Shown here piece after piece: positions 25,595 through 33,890 of a stretch of 64,000 nt of DNA. The stretch spans positions 1-64,000 of the forward strand of contig JAUNNJ010000004.1 of assembly GCA_030531495.1 (NCBI GenBank). The letters are read 5' to 3'. Origin of the DNA: Bacteroidales bacterium (lineage in GTDB: Bacteria; Bacteroidota; Bacteroidia; Bacteroidales; Muribaculaceae). The position numbers were made by a program, and so were the translations under genes. The notes beneath the pieces are model-generated. The model was not told where the DNA came from and did no database searches. It saw nothing but the letters and a program-made list of their open reading frames with translations. Position 1 is the first letter of the stretch, and each line of letters opens with the position of its first letter.

Positions 25595-26089
25595 CTATGG
25601 TTTAAAAGCTTTCACTTTTTCAAGCAATTCGTTGCTGAGCTTGATAGGCATATATTCTTTTATCTCTTTGTCGAATTTTAGCAATTCTCTAACTATTGTT
25701 GAACTAATGTGGCTCACTTCCGGAGATGTGTAGAGCTGTACTGTTTCAATACCGGATAATCGGAGATTCACTTCCGCATTTCCTTTTTCGTATTCAAAAT
25801 CGGTGGTGTTTCTCACGCCTCTCAGTAAGCAGCAAGCGCCCACCTCTTTGGCAATGTCGACTGTTAATCCTTCGCTGCAAACCACCTTCACTCTGTCTTC
25901 GTCACTAAAGGCGTTCTGAATTAGTTGCACTCGCAAATCCACAGGAAGGAAACCCTTTTTTTGGCTATTGTTGACCACTGCAATCACCACTTCATCAAAA
26001 ACTGATAATGCGCGCTTCACGATGGATTCGTGGCCACGGGTGAAGGGGTCGAATGACCCTTGAAAAAGTGCTATTCTTTTGTTTGCCAT
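25595..26089 (-). CDS. coaD: Phosphopantetheine adenylyltransferase CoaD
   Basis: A 164-aa cytoplasmic nucleotidyltransferase. It catalyses the penultimate step of CoA synthesis: ATP plus 4'-phosphopantetheine to dephospho-CoA. FQGSFDPFTRGHESIV at 9-24 contains the (T/H)xGH nucleotide motif, and SPEVSHISSTIVREL near 125-139 the ISST signature. Length is normal. It lies 17 bases downstream of parE, so probably in one transcript. CoA is also the arm donor for the phosphopantetheinyl transferase at 62617, though that link is only metabolic. Confidence 0.95.
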   Translation of the reverse strand: MANKRIALFQGSFDPFTRGHESIVKRALSVFDEVVIAVVNNSQKKGFLPVDLRVQLIQNAFSDEDRVKVVCSEGLTVDIAKEVGACCLLRGVRNTTDFEYEKGNAEVNLRLSGIETVQLYTSPEVSHISSTIVRELLKFDKEIKEYMPIKLSNELLEKVKAFKP

Positions 26090-26106
26090 ATCAGTCTTGT
26101 TTACTA

Positions 26107-28062
26107 TTAGTGAAGTGTGATATCTTCGTCGTCTTCAATCACAAGATTGTCGATGATGAATTCCTGGCGTTCCATTGTGTTCTTACCCATATAGAACTCA
26201 AGCAGTTTGTTCACAGTGTCTTCCTTGCGAAGATGCACGCGGTCGAGGCGCATTTCTGGTCCAATGAAGTCTGCAAATTCTTCTGGGTCGATTTCGCCGA
26301 GACCTTTGAATCGGGTGATTTCCGCCTTGTCGCCAAGTTTGTTGATGGCTGTCACGCGTTCCTCGTCGGAATAGCAATAGTATGTTTCTGGTTTCGTCTT
26401 TTTCGATTCTTTGCTTCCGCTCTTTCGCTTTGCTTCTTTTTTATTGCGGATGCGGAAGAGAGGAGTTTGAAGGATGTAGAGGTGACCAGTCTTCACAAGT
26501 TCGGGACAGAATTGCAGGAAGTAGGTGAGGAGCAAAAGGCGAATATGCATACCGTCGACATCGGCATCGGTTGCCACAATCACTTTGTTGTAGCGAAGCC
26601 CGTCAATGCCGTCTTCAATATTCAATGCCGCTTGAAGGAGTGCGAATTCATCGTTTTCCACCACCTTCTTTGCTGCCAAACCATAGGTGTTCAGTGGCTT
26701 ACCACGCAGCGAGAATACCGCTTGTGTTTCCACGTCGCGAATCTTTGTGATAGAGCCGCTTGCCGACAAACCCTCGGTGATGAAGATTGATGTTTCTTCG
26801 CGGCGGTCGTTGTCTTTAGGTGCTCGATTGTCGTTGAAGTGCACGCGGCAGTCGCGGAGTTTGCTGTTGTGGAGAGCCACTTTTTTTGCGCGTTCGCGGG
26901 CGGCTTTAGTCACACCGGCAATAGCTTTGCGCTCTTTCTCGCTCTCCTGAATCTTCTTCAGCATGATTTCGGCAGTTGTGGCATCTTTATGCAGATAGTC
27001 GTCGACCTCTTTCTTTACAAAGTCGTTGATGAATTTGTAGATTGTAGGGCCGTCTTTCCACATCACATTGCTACCCAGCTTGATTTTGGTTTGCGATTCA
27101 AACACGGGCTCTTCCACCTTGATGCTGATGGCGGCTACCATGCCGTTGCGGATGTCGCTGTATTCAAAGTTTTTGCCGTAGAATTCCTTGATTGTGCGCG
27201 ACACTGCTTCGCGGAATGCCGATTGGTGTGTGCCGCCTTGGGTGGTGTGCTGGCCATTGACGAACGAATAGAATTCTTCGCCCACTTGAGCAGCGTGGGT
27301 TACCACGATTTCAATATCTTCACCCTTGAAGTGCATCATAGGGTAGAGTGGGTCGTTGGTCATGTTTTCTTTCAGCAAATCGCTCAAACCGTTGCGTGAA
27401 TGATAGCGCTTGCCGTTGAACATGAGTGTCAGGCCTGTGTTCAAGAATGAGTAATTCTTGATCATCGCTTCGATGATATGGTCGCGGAATTGGTAGTTCT
27501 TGAATATGTTGGAGTCGGGAGTGAACTTTGCGAGCGTGCCGTTTTCCTCGCCAGGACTTGGCAAAATTCCACTTTCTTCCACCACCAGACCCTCTTTATA
27601 TGTGACAGAGGCGCTTTGGCCATCGCGAATAGAACGTATGTAGAAGTCGCTTGACAGTGCATTTACAGCTTTTATACCCACACCGTTCAGACCCACTGAG
27701 CGTTTGTAGTTCTTTGAGTCGTACTTGCCGCCCGTGTTCATCTTGCTTGATGCATCTTTCACTTGGTCCAGTGGAATGCCACGGCCATAGTCGCGGATAG
27801 TAACACTGCCATCCACCACATCAATGCTGATAATTGGTTGTTTAGCGAAACCGGTGTTGAATTCGTCGATACTGTTGTCCATCACTTCCTTGATGAGTAC
27901 ATAAATACCATCGTCGCTTTGAGCACCGTCGCCAAGTTTGCCAATATACATACCAGGGCGCAGGCGGATATGCTCACGAGGGGTGAGGGTAATCAGTTTT
28001 TCGTAACCACCGTTTTCGCTGGGTTGCTGTGCGCTATCGTTCAATTCAAGTTCTTCAGCCAT
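26107..28062 (-). CDS. parE: DNA topoisomerase IV subunit B (ParE)
   Basis: A 651-aa type IIA topoisomerase ATPase subunit, read from the ATG at 28062 (MAEELELND). The GHKL ATPase domain shows REHIRLRPGMYIGKLG, EVMDNSIDEF (N box) and GRGIPLD, then SVGLNGVGIKAVNAL. The Toprim region follows with FITEGLSASGSI and ATDADVDGMHIRLLLL. The REHIRLRPGMYIGKLGDGAQSDDG pattern, not KRPAMYIGD, favours ParE over GyrB. Its ParC partner is not in the window. A perfect promoter lies about 60 bases upstream, and coaD follows 17 bases downstream. Confidence 0.88.
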   Translation of the reverse strand: MAEELELNDSAQQPSENGGYEKLITLTPREHIRLRPGMYIGKLGDGAQSDDGIYVLIKEVMDNSIDEFNTGFAKQPIISIDVVDGSVTIRDYGRGIPLDQVKDASSKMNTGGKYDSKNYKRSVGLNGVGIKAVNALSSDFYIRSIRDGQSASVTYKEGLVVEESGILPSPGEENGTLAKFTPDSNIFKNYQFRDHIIEAMIKNYSFLNTGLTLMFNGKRYHSRNGLSDLLKENMTNDPLYPMMHFKGEDIEIVVTHAAQVGEEFYSFVNGQHTTQGGTHQSAFREAVSRTIKEFYGKNFEYSDIRNGMVAAISIKVEEPVFESQTKIKLGSNVMWKDGPTIYKFINDFVKKEVDDYLHKDATTAEIMLKKIQESEKERKAIAGVTKAARERAKKVALHNSKLRDCRVHFNDNRAPKDNDRREETSIFITEGLSASGSITKIRDVETQAVFSLRGKPLNTYGLAAKKVVENDEFALLQAALNIEDGIDGLRYNKVIVATDADVDGMHIRLLLLTYFLQFCPELVKTGHLYILQTPLFRIRNKKEAKRKSGSKESKKTKPETYYCYSDEERVTAINKLGDKAEITRFKGLGEIDPEEFADFIGPEMRLDRVHLRKEDTVNKLLEFYMGKNTMERQEFIIDNLVIEDDEDITLH

Positions 28063-28120
28063 TATAGTTGATTTCAGAGTTTTTAATTTCGCAAAATTGC
28101 CCATTCTGGCAATTAACTTA

Positions 28121-28152
28121 CAAAGTTACTCATTTTTTTTGAATTCCCCAAA
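28121..28152 (-). promoter_or_regulatory. Promoter of parE (TTTG-N20-TAACTTTG)
   Basis: On the minus strand TTTG (28152-28149) and TAACTTTG (28128-28121) are separated by 20 bases, a full consensus match. The leader to the ATG at 28062 is about 55 bases. Confidence 0.75.
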
Positions 28153-28244
28153 ACGCCTCTTTTTCCAGCCTTTTACTGAAGTTTGTATTGTGCGGTTTGA
28201 CGACGGCATGGTAAGTTTGTTACATTCAGTTATAATGATAAAAA

Positions 28245-28271
28245 ATGAGGTTCGGTATGTGGCCGAACCTC
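28245..28271 (-). terminator. Terminator of the SH3-domain gene
   Basis: TGAGGTTCGG (28245-28254) pairs with CCGAACCTCA (28262-28271). Read on the minus strand the stem is followed by TTTTTTA, directly beyond the stop of the 28302 gene. Confidence 0.8.
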
Positions 28272-28301
28272 AATTGGTACTATTTTGCTGATGGTTGGAA
28301 A

Positions 28302-28802
28302 TTAGTATCCGCGAGCGTATCGTCGTGACACATAGTAGTAGCCGCCATTGTAGATTACGCGCCACCAGTCGCCACTCACGCCTACGCATCTAAGCACATC
28401 GCCTTTGTTAACATGTGCGTGCTGTCCGTAGTAGCTGAGGGGGGCATAGTTTTTGCCAGGGCCAACGCGGAGCAGTACGCCGTTGCCGGTGATAATTACA
28501 TTGTTTGGAATTGATGAATTGCCTGTGTTGACAGGACGAGCGTAATCGCTATAAATCCAGAGAGTGCGGCCGCCATAGTTCACTTCATAAAATCCGTTTT
28601 GTGAATACCCTGTCCAAGAAAGAATCTGACCTTTTGCCGGGTAAATTGGAGTGCCGTAACTATTGGAGTAAATAGCACCGTTTAGCGATGGACTCAGGCG
28701 AAGACGCACGTGAGTACCTGTCACCTGTACGCTTGCAGCCCAGGCGCTTACACATATGATGAACGACATCAATAATGTGAAAATGATTTTTTTACATTTC
28801 AT
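28302..28802 (-). CDS. Secreted protein with two bacterial SH3 domains
   Basis: A 166-aa exported protein: signal peptide at 1-23 (cleavage AWA-AS) and two SH3b units. The first covers about 25-90 (VTGTHVRLRLSPSLNG, GFYEVNYGGRTLWIYSDYARP) and the second about 97-164 (ITGNGVLLRVGPGKNY, GDWWRVIYNGGYYYVSRRYA). SH3b domains bind peptidoglycan cross-bridges or proteins. It lies just downstream of an L,D-transpeptidase gene on the same strand, so a shared cell-wall task is likely. There is no enzyme domain of its own, so it may be a targeting or scaffold protein. Confidence 0.85.
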   Translation of the reverse strand: MKCKKIIFTLLMSFIICVSAWAASVQVTGTHVRLRLSPSLNGAIYSNSYGTPIYPAKGQILSWTGYSQNGFYEVNYGGRTLWIYSDYARPVNTGNSSIPNNVIITGNGVLLRVGPGKNYAPLSYYGQHAHVNKGDVLRCVGVSGDWWRVIYNGGYYYVSRRYARGY

Positions 28803-28827
28803 ACTATATAGTTTTTGTTGGTTATTA

Positions 28828-29433
28828 TTATTTTGCTTTCTTCACTCTCTTTTCCCAGTCGTATTCACCTTCATTTTCTGCTTTGATGATTACTGGCATA
28901 CCCACATAGGCGTACTTTTCTTTCAAAGTGATAATGTCGGCGTCACGAAGGCGGATGCATCCTTCGCTTGCGCGACCAGGGACAGAGGCTTCATTGTTTG
29001 TGCTGCCGTGGATGCCTATACCGCTATGGCCGGGAGTGATGAGGCGCAAGAACCAGTGACCGTAGGCCTTGATGTTGCCCCTGCCGTCGTGAAAATCGTG
29101 TCGCCATGTGGATGCGTCTTGAATTTGACTGATACTGAATGGCTTGCCCTTTGGTGATTCAGGAGTCTTCATGTCGCCTTTCTTTTGCTTGTTGCCTTTG
29201 TTTTTGCTGAGGCAAACAGGGAATTCTTTCAGAAGCACTGTGTCGCCTTTCACCACATCGTACACCCTAAGGTTTAAATCTTTTTTTGAAATAACGATAA
29301 AGGCCGAACCCTTAGCTTTTGCTACTGTTTCCTTTTTGGTTTTTGGCGTTTCTTTTGCTTTTTTGGCTTTGGTTTCTGCTAATGCGGTGCAAATGCATGC
29401 TATTGCCACAATTGCCACTAATAATTTTTTCAT
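28828..29433 (-). CDS. L,D-transpeptidase (YkuD family)
   Basis: A 201-aa exported protein with a signal peptide (1-19), a Lys-rich linker (20-42) and a YkuD domain. HGSTNN puts the conserved His at 142, and ASEGCIRLRD puts the catalytic Cys at 159. Such enzymes form 3-3 peptidoglycan cross-links or attach proteins to the wall in the periplasm. The Lys-rich linker could hold the domain near the wall. It lies between a GlmU-like gene and an SH3-domain gene, which suggests a small envelope operon of three genes. Confidence 0.92.
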   Translation of the reverse strand: MKKLLVAIVAIACICTALAETKAKKAKETPKTKKETVAKAKGSAFIVISKKDLNLRVYDVVKGDTVLLKEFPVCLSKNKGNKQKKGDMKTPESPKGKPFSISQIQDASTWRHDFHDGRGNIKAYGHWFLRLITPGHSGIGIHGSTNNEASVPGRASEGCIRLRDADIITLKEKYAYVGMPVIIKAENEGEYDWEKRVKKAK

Positions 29434-29463
29434 TTGTTATGTAGTTTTATAGTTCAATATTCC

Positions 29464-30645
29464 TTATTTGTATTTTTTTGCTATCGTGTAGATGTTGTCA
29501 TACATGCGTCGGTCGGCCTCGGTCAAGACAACTCCTCTTCGCGACATCACTCGTTCTGCAATGGTGAAGAATGCTTTGAGATTCACGTCTTTGAATCCGG
29601 CGTTGCTGCTGCCTTCCATAAACGATGCCACAAAGTTGCGTGGAAAACCACTGCCGTGAATGTTTACGCCCACGCCAAGCACAGTGGCTGTGTTGATCAT
29701 GCAATTCACGCCAGTTTTGCAGTGGTCCCCCATCACAAGGCCAACAAATTGGCGGCCTGTACGTTCGAAGCGTTGAGCGGCATAGTTCCATAGCTTGATT
29801 TCACCGTAATCGTTCTTTAGATTCGATGCCGTTGTACCACCGCCCAGATTGCACCATTCGCCCACAACTGCGTCGCCGATAAAACCATCGTGAGCTTTAT
29901 TGCTGTAGCCGATGAACACAGTGTTCTCTACTTCTCCGCCCACTTTGCAGAACGGACCAAGTGTGGTGCCTTCGTAGATTTTTGCGCCGATTTTTACTTT
30001 AGCATCATTGCATGCGGCAAACGGACCTCTAACGCACGCACATTCCATGATTTCGGCATTTTCGCCTACATATATAGGGCCATTCTTTGTGTTGAGGAAT
30101 GCGCCATCCACGCAAGCGCCCTTTTCGATAAATATTAGGCTTGCATCGCCAATCACAGTTGCTGTATTGGGGATTGGCTGAGATGTGCGTCCTTCGGTGA
30201 TTCTCTCGAAATCATGTGTGATAGCTTTGCTGTTGGCTTCAAATATATCAAATAGCTTGTTAATGCAGATGGGACGTTGTTCCGGACAGAAGGTCTTGCT
30301 GAAGTTGCGGTTGTCGAAATCTTCCGGTTTACCACAGAATGCAATTACTTGTTCGCCCTCTAAAATGGCTTCACCGTCATGTAGCGAGAGCACCTGTTTG
30401 GCAAGGTTGGGTGAGGGGAGAACGTTCCCAGCAACCATCAAATTGGATTTTTCTGCCAATAGAGGGAATTTTTCTTGTAGGTACGACGCTGTTAGCCAAG
30501 AATAACGATCTTCTCCCAGCATGCTTTTCCACTTTTCTTCTATGGTGGTGATGCCAATTCTGATTTTTGCGATGGGGCGTGTATAGGTGAGAGGAAGCAG
30601 TTGCTTTCTTGTCTCGTTATCATCGTATATAATAATGTTTCGCAT
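29464..30645 (-). CDS. GlmU-like sugar nucleotidyltransferase with left-handed beta-helix
   Basis: A 393-aa protein read from the ATG at 30645 (MRNIIIYDDNETRKQLLPLT); a longer frame starts inside the promoter. The N-terminal half resembles a divergent nucleotidyltransferase (PLTYTRPIAKIRIGITTIEEKW). The second half (about 165-330) has hexapeptide repeats of a left-handed beta-helix (TATVIGDASLIFIEKGACVDGAFLNT, GPFCKVGGEVENTVFIGYSNKAHDG, then the AVVGEWCNLGGGTTASNLKNDYG segment). It belongs to a Bacteroidetes family often called GlmU-like. It is not the standard GlmU, which starts with a canonical GxGxRM loop that I do not see here. Activity is uncertain. Confidence 0.8.
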   Translation of the reverse strand: MRNIIIYDDNETRKQLLPLTYTRPIAKIRIGITTIEEKWKSMLGEDRYSWLTASYLQEKFPLLAEKSNLMVAGNVLPSPNLAKQVLSLHDGEAILEGEQVIAFCGKPEDFDNRNFSKTFCPEQRPICINKLFDIFEANSKAITHDFERITEGRTSQPIPNTATVIGDASLIFIEKGACVDGAFLNTKNGPIYVGENAEIMECACVRGPFAACNDAKVKIGAKIYEGTTLGPFCKVGGEVENTVFIGYSNKAHDGFIGDAVVGEWCNLGGGTTASNLKNDYGEIKLWNYAAQRFERTGRQFVGLVMGDHCKTGVNCMINTATVLGVGVNIHGSGFPRNFVASFMEGSSNAGFKDVNLKAFFTIAERVMSRRGVVLTEADRRMYDNIYTIAKKYK

Positions 30646-30666
30646 TCTTTTCTGTTTTGTATACCA

Positions 30667-30698
30667 CAAAGTTACTTTATTTTTGCAGAAATTGCAAT
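30667..30698 (-). promoter_or_regulatory. Promoter of the GlmU-like gene (ATTG-N20-TAACTTTG)
   Basis: The minus strand reads ATTG (30698-30695), 20 bases, then TAACTTTG (30674-30667), a good consensus match. The box covers an ATG at 30669, so the real start is 30645. Confidence 0.6.
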
Positions 30699-30721
30699 AT
30701 CTGTTAGCGATACATAAAAAA

Positions 30722-30749
30722 GCGAGTCCAAATTTACGGATGGACTCGC
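30722..30749 (-). terminator. Terminator of the sigma-factor operon
   Basis: GCGAGTCCA (30722-30730) pairs with TGGACTCGC (30741-30749). On the minus strand a TTTTTTA run follows. It lies between the 30772 gene and the promoter of the next minus gene. Confidence 0.8.
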
Positions 30750-30771
30750 CTTTTTTTGATTTCTTTGCTTA

Positions 30772-31365
30772 TTATTCTTTTGTCAGATCGTTGATTTCCT
30801 GGATGGCGTCGTTGAGGTTCTTTTTAGATTTGTTGTAGTAGATGATGCCGCATATTGAACCGATTGCCAATCCGATGCATGCGCCAAGCATACTCTCCCT
30901 GTACATTTCTTGTCCTTGCTTGTATAGCTCGTACATGAGCCATCCGAACCATAATGCTAAAAATGGGATAACTCCCATGAGCCAGCGGTTGCACAGTGTT
31001 TTGTATCTCACCATTTTCCTGTGAGTTTCTACAAGATTGCCGTAGATTACATCGTCGGGGTTGATGCCTCTTCTGCTATACAGGGAAAAGCCTGCACAAA
31101 CTAAAAAATATACCGTGCTCACGATGATGAATGCAGTCGACAATCCCAAGTCTTGGAAAATGAACACGTTGAGGGGGGCAAATATTGCGGCTACTGCAAC
31201 AGCAATTCTTCCTTCGTTGTTGATTTTAGATAGGCGTTCGCTCGTCACCTTTCGCATTAACTTTTCGCTGACGATTTCTTGCTCGCTAAGTTTTTGCTTG
31301 AGCAAGTTGAGTTGTCCACGCATTTCTTCCAACTCCATCATGTTGTTATCATAGATTTCGTTCAT
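30772..31365 (-). CDS. Coiled-coil membrane protein linked to an ECF sigma factor
   Basis: A 197-aa protein. Residues 1-45 look like an amphipathic coiled coil (LEEMRGQLNLLKQKLSEQEIVSEKLMRKV). Four hydrophobic segments follow (about 54-70, 76-92, 127-145, 159-177), and a charged tail (YYNKSKKNLNDAIQEINDLTKE). It follows the ECF sigma gene by 12 bases, the usual position of an anti-sigma factor. It has no zinc-binding HxxxCxxC motif of known ECF anti-sigma factors, so that role is inferred from position alone. The cytoplasmic N-terminal coiled coil could hold the sigma factor. Confidence 0.65.
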   Translation of the reverse strand: MNEIYDNNMMELEEMRGQLNLLKQKLSEQEIVSEKLMRKVTSERLSKINNEGRIAVAVAAIFAPLNVFIFQDLGLSTAFIIVSTVYFLVCAGFSLYSRRGINPDDVIYGNLVETHRKMVRYKTLCNRWLMGVIPFLALWFGWLMYELYKQGQEMYRESMLGACIGLAIGSICGIIYYNKSKKNLNDAIQEINDLTKE

Positions 31366-31377
31366 AATTGTGCAAAT

Positions 31378-31857
31378 TTAATCGTTAGTCATCTGTTTGA
31401 GTTGTTCTTTGATACGGAAAAGGCGTACCGAAACCTGCTTGGAAGTGATACCTACCACAGCAGCAATTTCATCATAGCTCATGTTCTCGAGCCATAGCAA
31501 TACGATGGCCCTGTCGAACGGGCGGAGTTTTGAAATTCGCTCTTTGAGCATGTTCACTTGTTTTGTGTTGGCGTCCTTGTCTTCAAAAAGGTTGATGTCC
31601 ATGGACAGTGGAACGGTTTTCATCTTCTTCTTGCGTTCGGCCGAAATGCAAGTGTTGAGGGTGATGCGCCATATCCAAGTTTTCATGCTGCTGTTGCCTT
31701 TGAAAGAGGGCAGGCCTTGCCACACTTTCACAAGCGACTCCTGAAAAAGGTCGTTGACCTCGTCAGGGTCTTTAGAATACATATAGCACACGGAGTAGAT
31801 GGTGCTCTTATGCTCTTCTACGATTCGTTTGAATTCTGTTTCTAATGATTGCGTCAT
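31378..31857 (-). CDS. ECF-type RNA polymerase sigma factor
   Basis: A 159-aa sigma-70 family factor with only regions 2 and 4, as in ECF factors. Region 2 shows YSVCYMYSKDPDEVNDLFQESLVKVWQGLPSFKGNSSMKTWIWRI (residues about 21-65), binding the -10 element and core polymerase. A short charged linker follows, then region 4 with RPFDRAIVLLWLENMSYDEIAAVVGITSKQVSVRLFRI (about 113-150), a helix-turn-helix. It directs a dedicated regulon; its genes cannot be named here. The downstream membrane protein is the most likely controller. Divergent from rfbC. Confidence 0.92.
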   Translation of the reverse strand: MTQSLETEFKRIVEEHKSTIYSVCYMYSKDPDEVNDLFQESLVKVWQGLPSFKGNSSMKTWIWRITLNTCISAERKKKMKTVPLSMDINLFEDKDANTKQVNMLKERISKLRPFDRAIVLLWLENMSYDEIAAVVGITSKQVSVRLFRIKEQLKQMTND

Positions 31858-31909
31858 TGCTTGCTTCTGTTTTTAGCTTTCCGTATTTATGTTTTTTGCA
31901 CATTTGACG

Positions 31910-31917
31910 CAAATTTA
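31910..31917 (-). promoter_or_regulatory. -7 box TAAATTTG of the sigma-factor gene
   Basis: The minus strand reads TAAATTTG, an exact TAnnTTTG match, 52 bases upstream of the sigma start at 31857. No clean TTTG at -33. It is separated by about 43 bases from a divergent -7 box at 31961. Confidence 0.5.
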
Positions 31918-31960
31918 ATAGAAAAACTACATGGCTCTTAAAAATAATTAATTTTTTTTG

Positions 31961-31968
31961 TAAATTTG
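31961..31968 (+). promoter_or_regulatory. -7 box TAAATTTG of rfbC
   Basis: TAAATTTG matches TAnnTTTG exactly. An in-frame ATG at 31966 falls inside the box, so rfbC must start at the ATG at 32005. Confidence 0.5.
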
Positions 31969-32004
31969 TATATCAATAATCGACTACACATTATTATATA
32001 TAAA

Positions 32005-32550
32005 ATGGAATTTATACAACAAAATATTGAGGGCGTTTGGGTGATACAACCCAAGCGATTTGGTGACCCTCGTGGCTACTTTTCGGAGACATTTAAGAAA
32101 TCGGAATTTCAGGCTCATGTTGGTCCCGTTGAATTTGTGCAGGACAACGAATCGTTCTCCACTTTTGGCGTGTTGAGAGGCCTGCATTTTCAGGCTGGTG
32201 AATTTAGTCAAGCCAAGCTTGTGCGAGTGTCGCGCGGAACGGTGCTCGATGTGGCTGTTGACTTGCGTGGTGGTAGTCCCACTTTTGGCCAGCATGTGGC
32301 TGTGGAACTCTCGGCAGAGAAGGGCAACCAATTGTTTATTCCCCGTGGTTTTGCTCATGGCTTCGTGGTGCTTTCTGAAGAAGCTCAATTTCAATATAAA
32401 GTAGATAATGTGTATGCCCCACAAAGCGAGGCCACTTTAAAATTCGATGATCCCGTACTTGGAATTGATTGGAAAATTCCACACGAAAGCATGCTGTTGA
32501 GTGACAAAGATCGCGTTGGTGTGCCACTTTCTGATATTAAACCTTTTTAA
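32005..32550 (+). CDS. rfbC: dTDP-4-dehydrorhamnose 3,5-epimerase RfbC
   Basis: A 181-aa cupin-fold epimerase in dTDP-L-rhamnose synthesis. The start at 32005 gives MEFIQQNIEGVWVIQPKRFGDPRGYFSETF, the normal N-terminus. VLRGLHFQ at about 54-61 holds the catalytic His, then RVSRGTVLDVAVDLR, and FIPRGFAHGFVVLS. The companion rfbA, rfbB and rfbD are not next to it, so the pathway genes are scattered or this copy stands alone. Cytoplasmic. It lies directly before a terminator and the ribosomal superoperon. Confidence 0.93.
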   Translation: MEFIQQNIEGVWVIQPKRFGDPRGYFSETFKKSEFQAHVGPVEFVQDNESFSTFGVLRGLHFQAGEFSQAKLVRVSRGTVLDVAVDLRGGSPTFGQHVAVELSAEKGNQLFIPRGFAHGFVVLSEEAQFQYKVDNVYAPQSEATLKFDDPVLGIDWKIPHESMLLSDKDRVGVPLSDIKPF

Positions 32551-32575
32551 ATTCGGTTAAAATATTTAAAATATG

Positions 32576-32615
32576 GGAATCGGGGGCATTTTCTGCTCTC
32601 GATTTCGTGCTTTTT
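32576..32615 (+). terminator. Terminator of rfbC
   Basis: GGAATCGGGGGCA (32576-32588) pairs with TGCTCTCGATTTC (32594-32606), a 13-bp stem with several G-U pairs and a five-base loop. A run of five T follows at 32611-32615 and more T-rich sequence beyond. Confidence 0.7.
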
Positions 32616-32678
32616 CAGCATCTGCTTTTTTTCTACTTTTTTTGTGTTGAAAAAATGTGTAAAATAATTCGTAAAACA

Positions 32679-32710
32679 TTTGGTTATTAGCGAATTAATG
32701 CGTAACTTTG
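32679..32710 (+). promoter_or_regulatory. Main promoter of the ribosomal superoperon (TTTG-N20-TAACTTTG)
   Basis: TTTG at 32679-32682 and TAACTTTG at 32703-32710, with a 20-base spacer, are an exact Bacteroidetes promoter. This is the only full promoter before rpsL and presumably drives the long operon. Confidence 0.85.
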
Positions 32711-32713
32711 CAT

Positions 32714-32852
32714 CGCTTTTGGGCTTGTTGCGCCCTGTTGATGCCTCTAAATATTTGATTTAGTGGGTGTTATATGTGCGCGTGCGAGCAATAAAGTTAA
32801 AACCGATTTATTGTAAAACTATATTTTTAAAAACAAGTAAAACAGAACTAAG
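32714..32852 (+). promoter_or_regulatory. Long rpsL leader
   Basis: About 139 bases lie between the predicted transcription start and rpsL. The first part holds a possible hairpin GGGC (32720-32723) with GCCC (32731-32734). No ORF or known regulatory RNA family is recognised. Long leaders before str operons often carry ribosomal protein control, which is only inference here. Confidence 0.4.
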
Positions 32853-33227
32853 ATGCCTACAATTCAGCAATTAGTAAGAAAAGGCCGTACAAGTCTGGAA
32901 ACTACCAGCAAGTCACCTGCTTTGGATTCTTGCCCACAGCGTCGCGGTGTGTGCGTGCGTGTTTACACCACCACTCCTAAAAAGCCTAATTCGGCAATGC
33001 GTAAAGTTGCGCGTGTGAGATTGACCAATGGTAAAGAGGTGAACTCTTACATCCCAGGAGAGGGACACAACCTGCAAGAACACTCAATCGTCATGGTACG
33101 TGGCGGTCGTGTAAAAGACCTTCCAGGTGTACGTTACCACATCGTTCGTGGTACTCTCGATACTGCCGGTGTAGCTGGTCGCACTCAACGCCGTTCTAAA
33201 TACGGTGCTAAGCGTCCTAAAAAGTAA
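32853..33227 (+). CDS. rpsL: Ribosomal protein S12
   Basis: 124 aa; component of the 30S decoding centre. [11 protein letters not shown] (41-51) and the later [16 protein letters not shown] carry the conserved Lys residues (43/44 and the one before DLPG) where streptomycin-resistance changes usually occur; both are the normal sensitive form. First gene of the superoperon. A 164-base gap separates it from rpsG. Confidence 0.98.
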   Translation: MPTIQQLVRKGRTSLETTSKSPALDSCPQRRGVCVRVYTTTPKKPNSAMRKVARVRLTNGKEVNSYIPGEGHNLQEHSIVMVRGGRVKDLPGVRYHIVRGTLDTAGVAGRTQRRSKYGAKRPKK

Positions 33228-33391
33228 TCAGACGACCTAATTTCTTACAAAACAAACAAAATTTAAAAACTTAGTTTTTGATTTTATTGGATTGATGATT
33301 TTTCATGGTTGAGTAAATAGCTATAGAGATAGCTGTTGAAGAACAAAGATGCAACAACCAAGCGGACAAAAACTACAACGTAATTTTAACA
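33228..33391 (+). promoter_or_regulatory. rpsL-rpsG intergenic leader
   Basis: This 164-base gap is long for the operon. It contains a perfect hairpin, AGCTAT (33319-33324), AGAG, ATAGCT (33329-33334). An outer pairing of GGTTG (33308-33312) with CAACC (near 33356) may enclose it. No exact promoter is seen. It could be a regulatory leader for rpsG-fusA, since S7 controls this region in E. coli; that is inference. Confidence 0.35.
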
Positions 33392-33868
33392 ATGAGAAAG
33401 GCTAAGCCAAAAAAAAGGATCATTCTTCCAGATCCTAAGTTCGGTGATGTAAGCGTAACTAAATTCGTGAATCACCTCATGTATGATGGTAAGAAGAATA
33501 CTTCTTATCGTATCTTCTACACAGCCCTTGATATCGTTGGTTCAAAGATGGCTAAAGAAGAAAAAACTCCTCTCGAAATTTGGAAAAACGCACTTGAAAA
33601 AGTTACCCCACAAGTGGAGGTTAAATCACGTCGTATCGGTGGTGCTACTTTCCAAGTTCCAACCGAAATCCGTGCAGATCGCAAGGAGTCTATATCAATG
33701 AAGAATCTTATTATTTTCGCACGTAAGCGTGGCGGTAAGACCATGGCTGACAAGCTCGCAGCTGAAATCATGGATGCTTACAATGAACAAGGTGGCGCAT
33801 TCAAGCGTAAAGAAGATATGCACCGCATGGCAGAAGCTAACCGCGCATTCGCACATTTTAGATTTTAA
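33392..33868 (+). CDS. rpsG: Ribosomal protein S7
   Basis: 158 aa; nucleates assembly of the 30S head and touches the E site. Signature features are MRKAKPKKR at the start, [14 protein letters not shown] (about 22-35), [20 protein letters not shown] and the C-terminal [11 protein letters not shown]. The gene sits between rpsL and fusA as usual for the str operon. Confidence 0.98.
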   Translation: MRKAKPKKRIILPDPKFGDVSVTKFVNHLMYDGKKNTSYRIFYTALDIVGSKMAKEEKTPLEIWKNALEKVTPQVEVKSRRIGGATFQVPTEIRADRKESISMKNLIIFARKRGGKTMADKLAAEIMDAYNEQGGAFKRKEDMHRMAEANRAFAHFRF

Positions 33869-33890
33869 TTGATATAACATAGTATATAAG

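Noticed and set aside
26053..27399. Plus-strand frames opposite parE
   Set aside because: Phe/Val/His-rich shadow frames; parE is unmistakable on the other strand.
28097..28291. Plus-strand frame of 64 aa between parE and the SH3 gene
   Set aside because: Runs through a terminator and the parE promoter; no recognisable feature.
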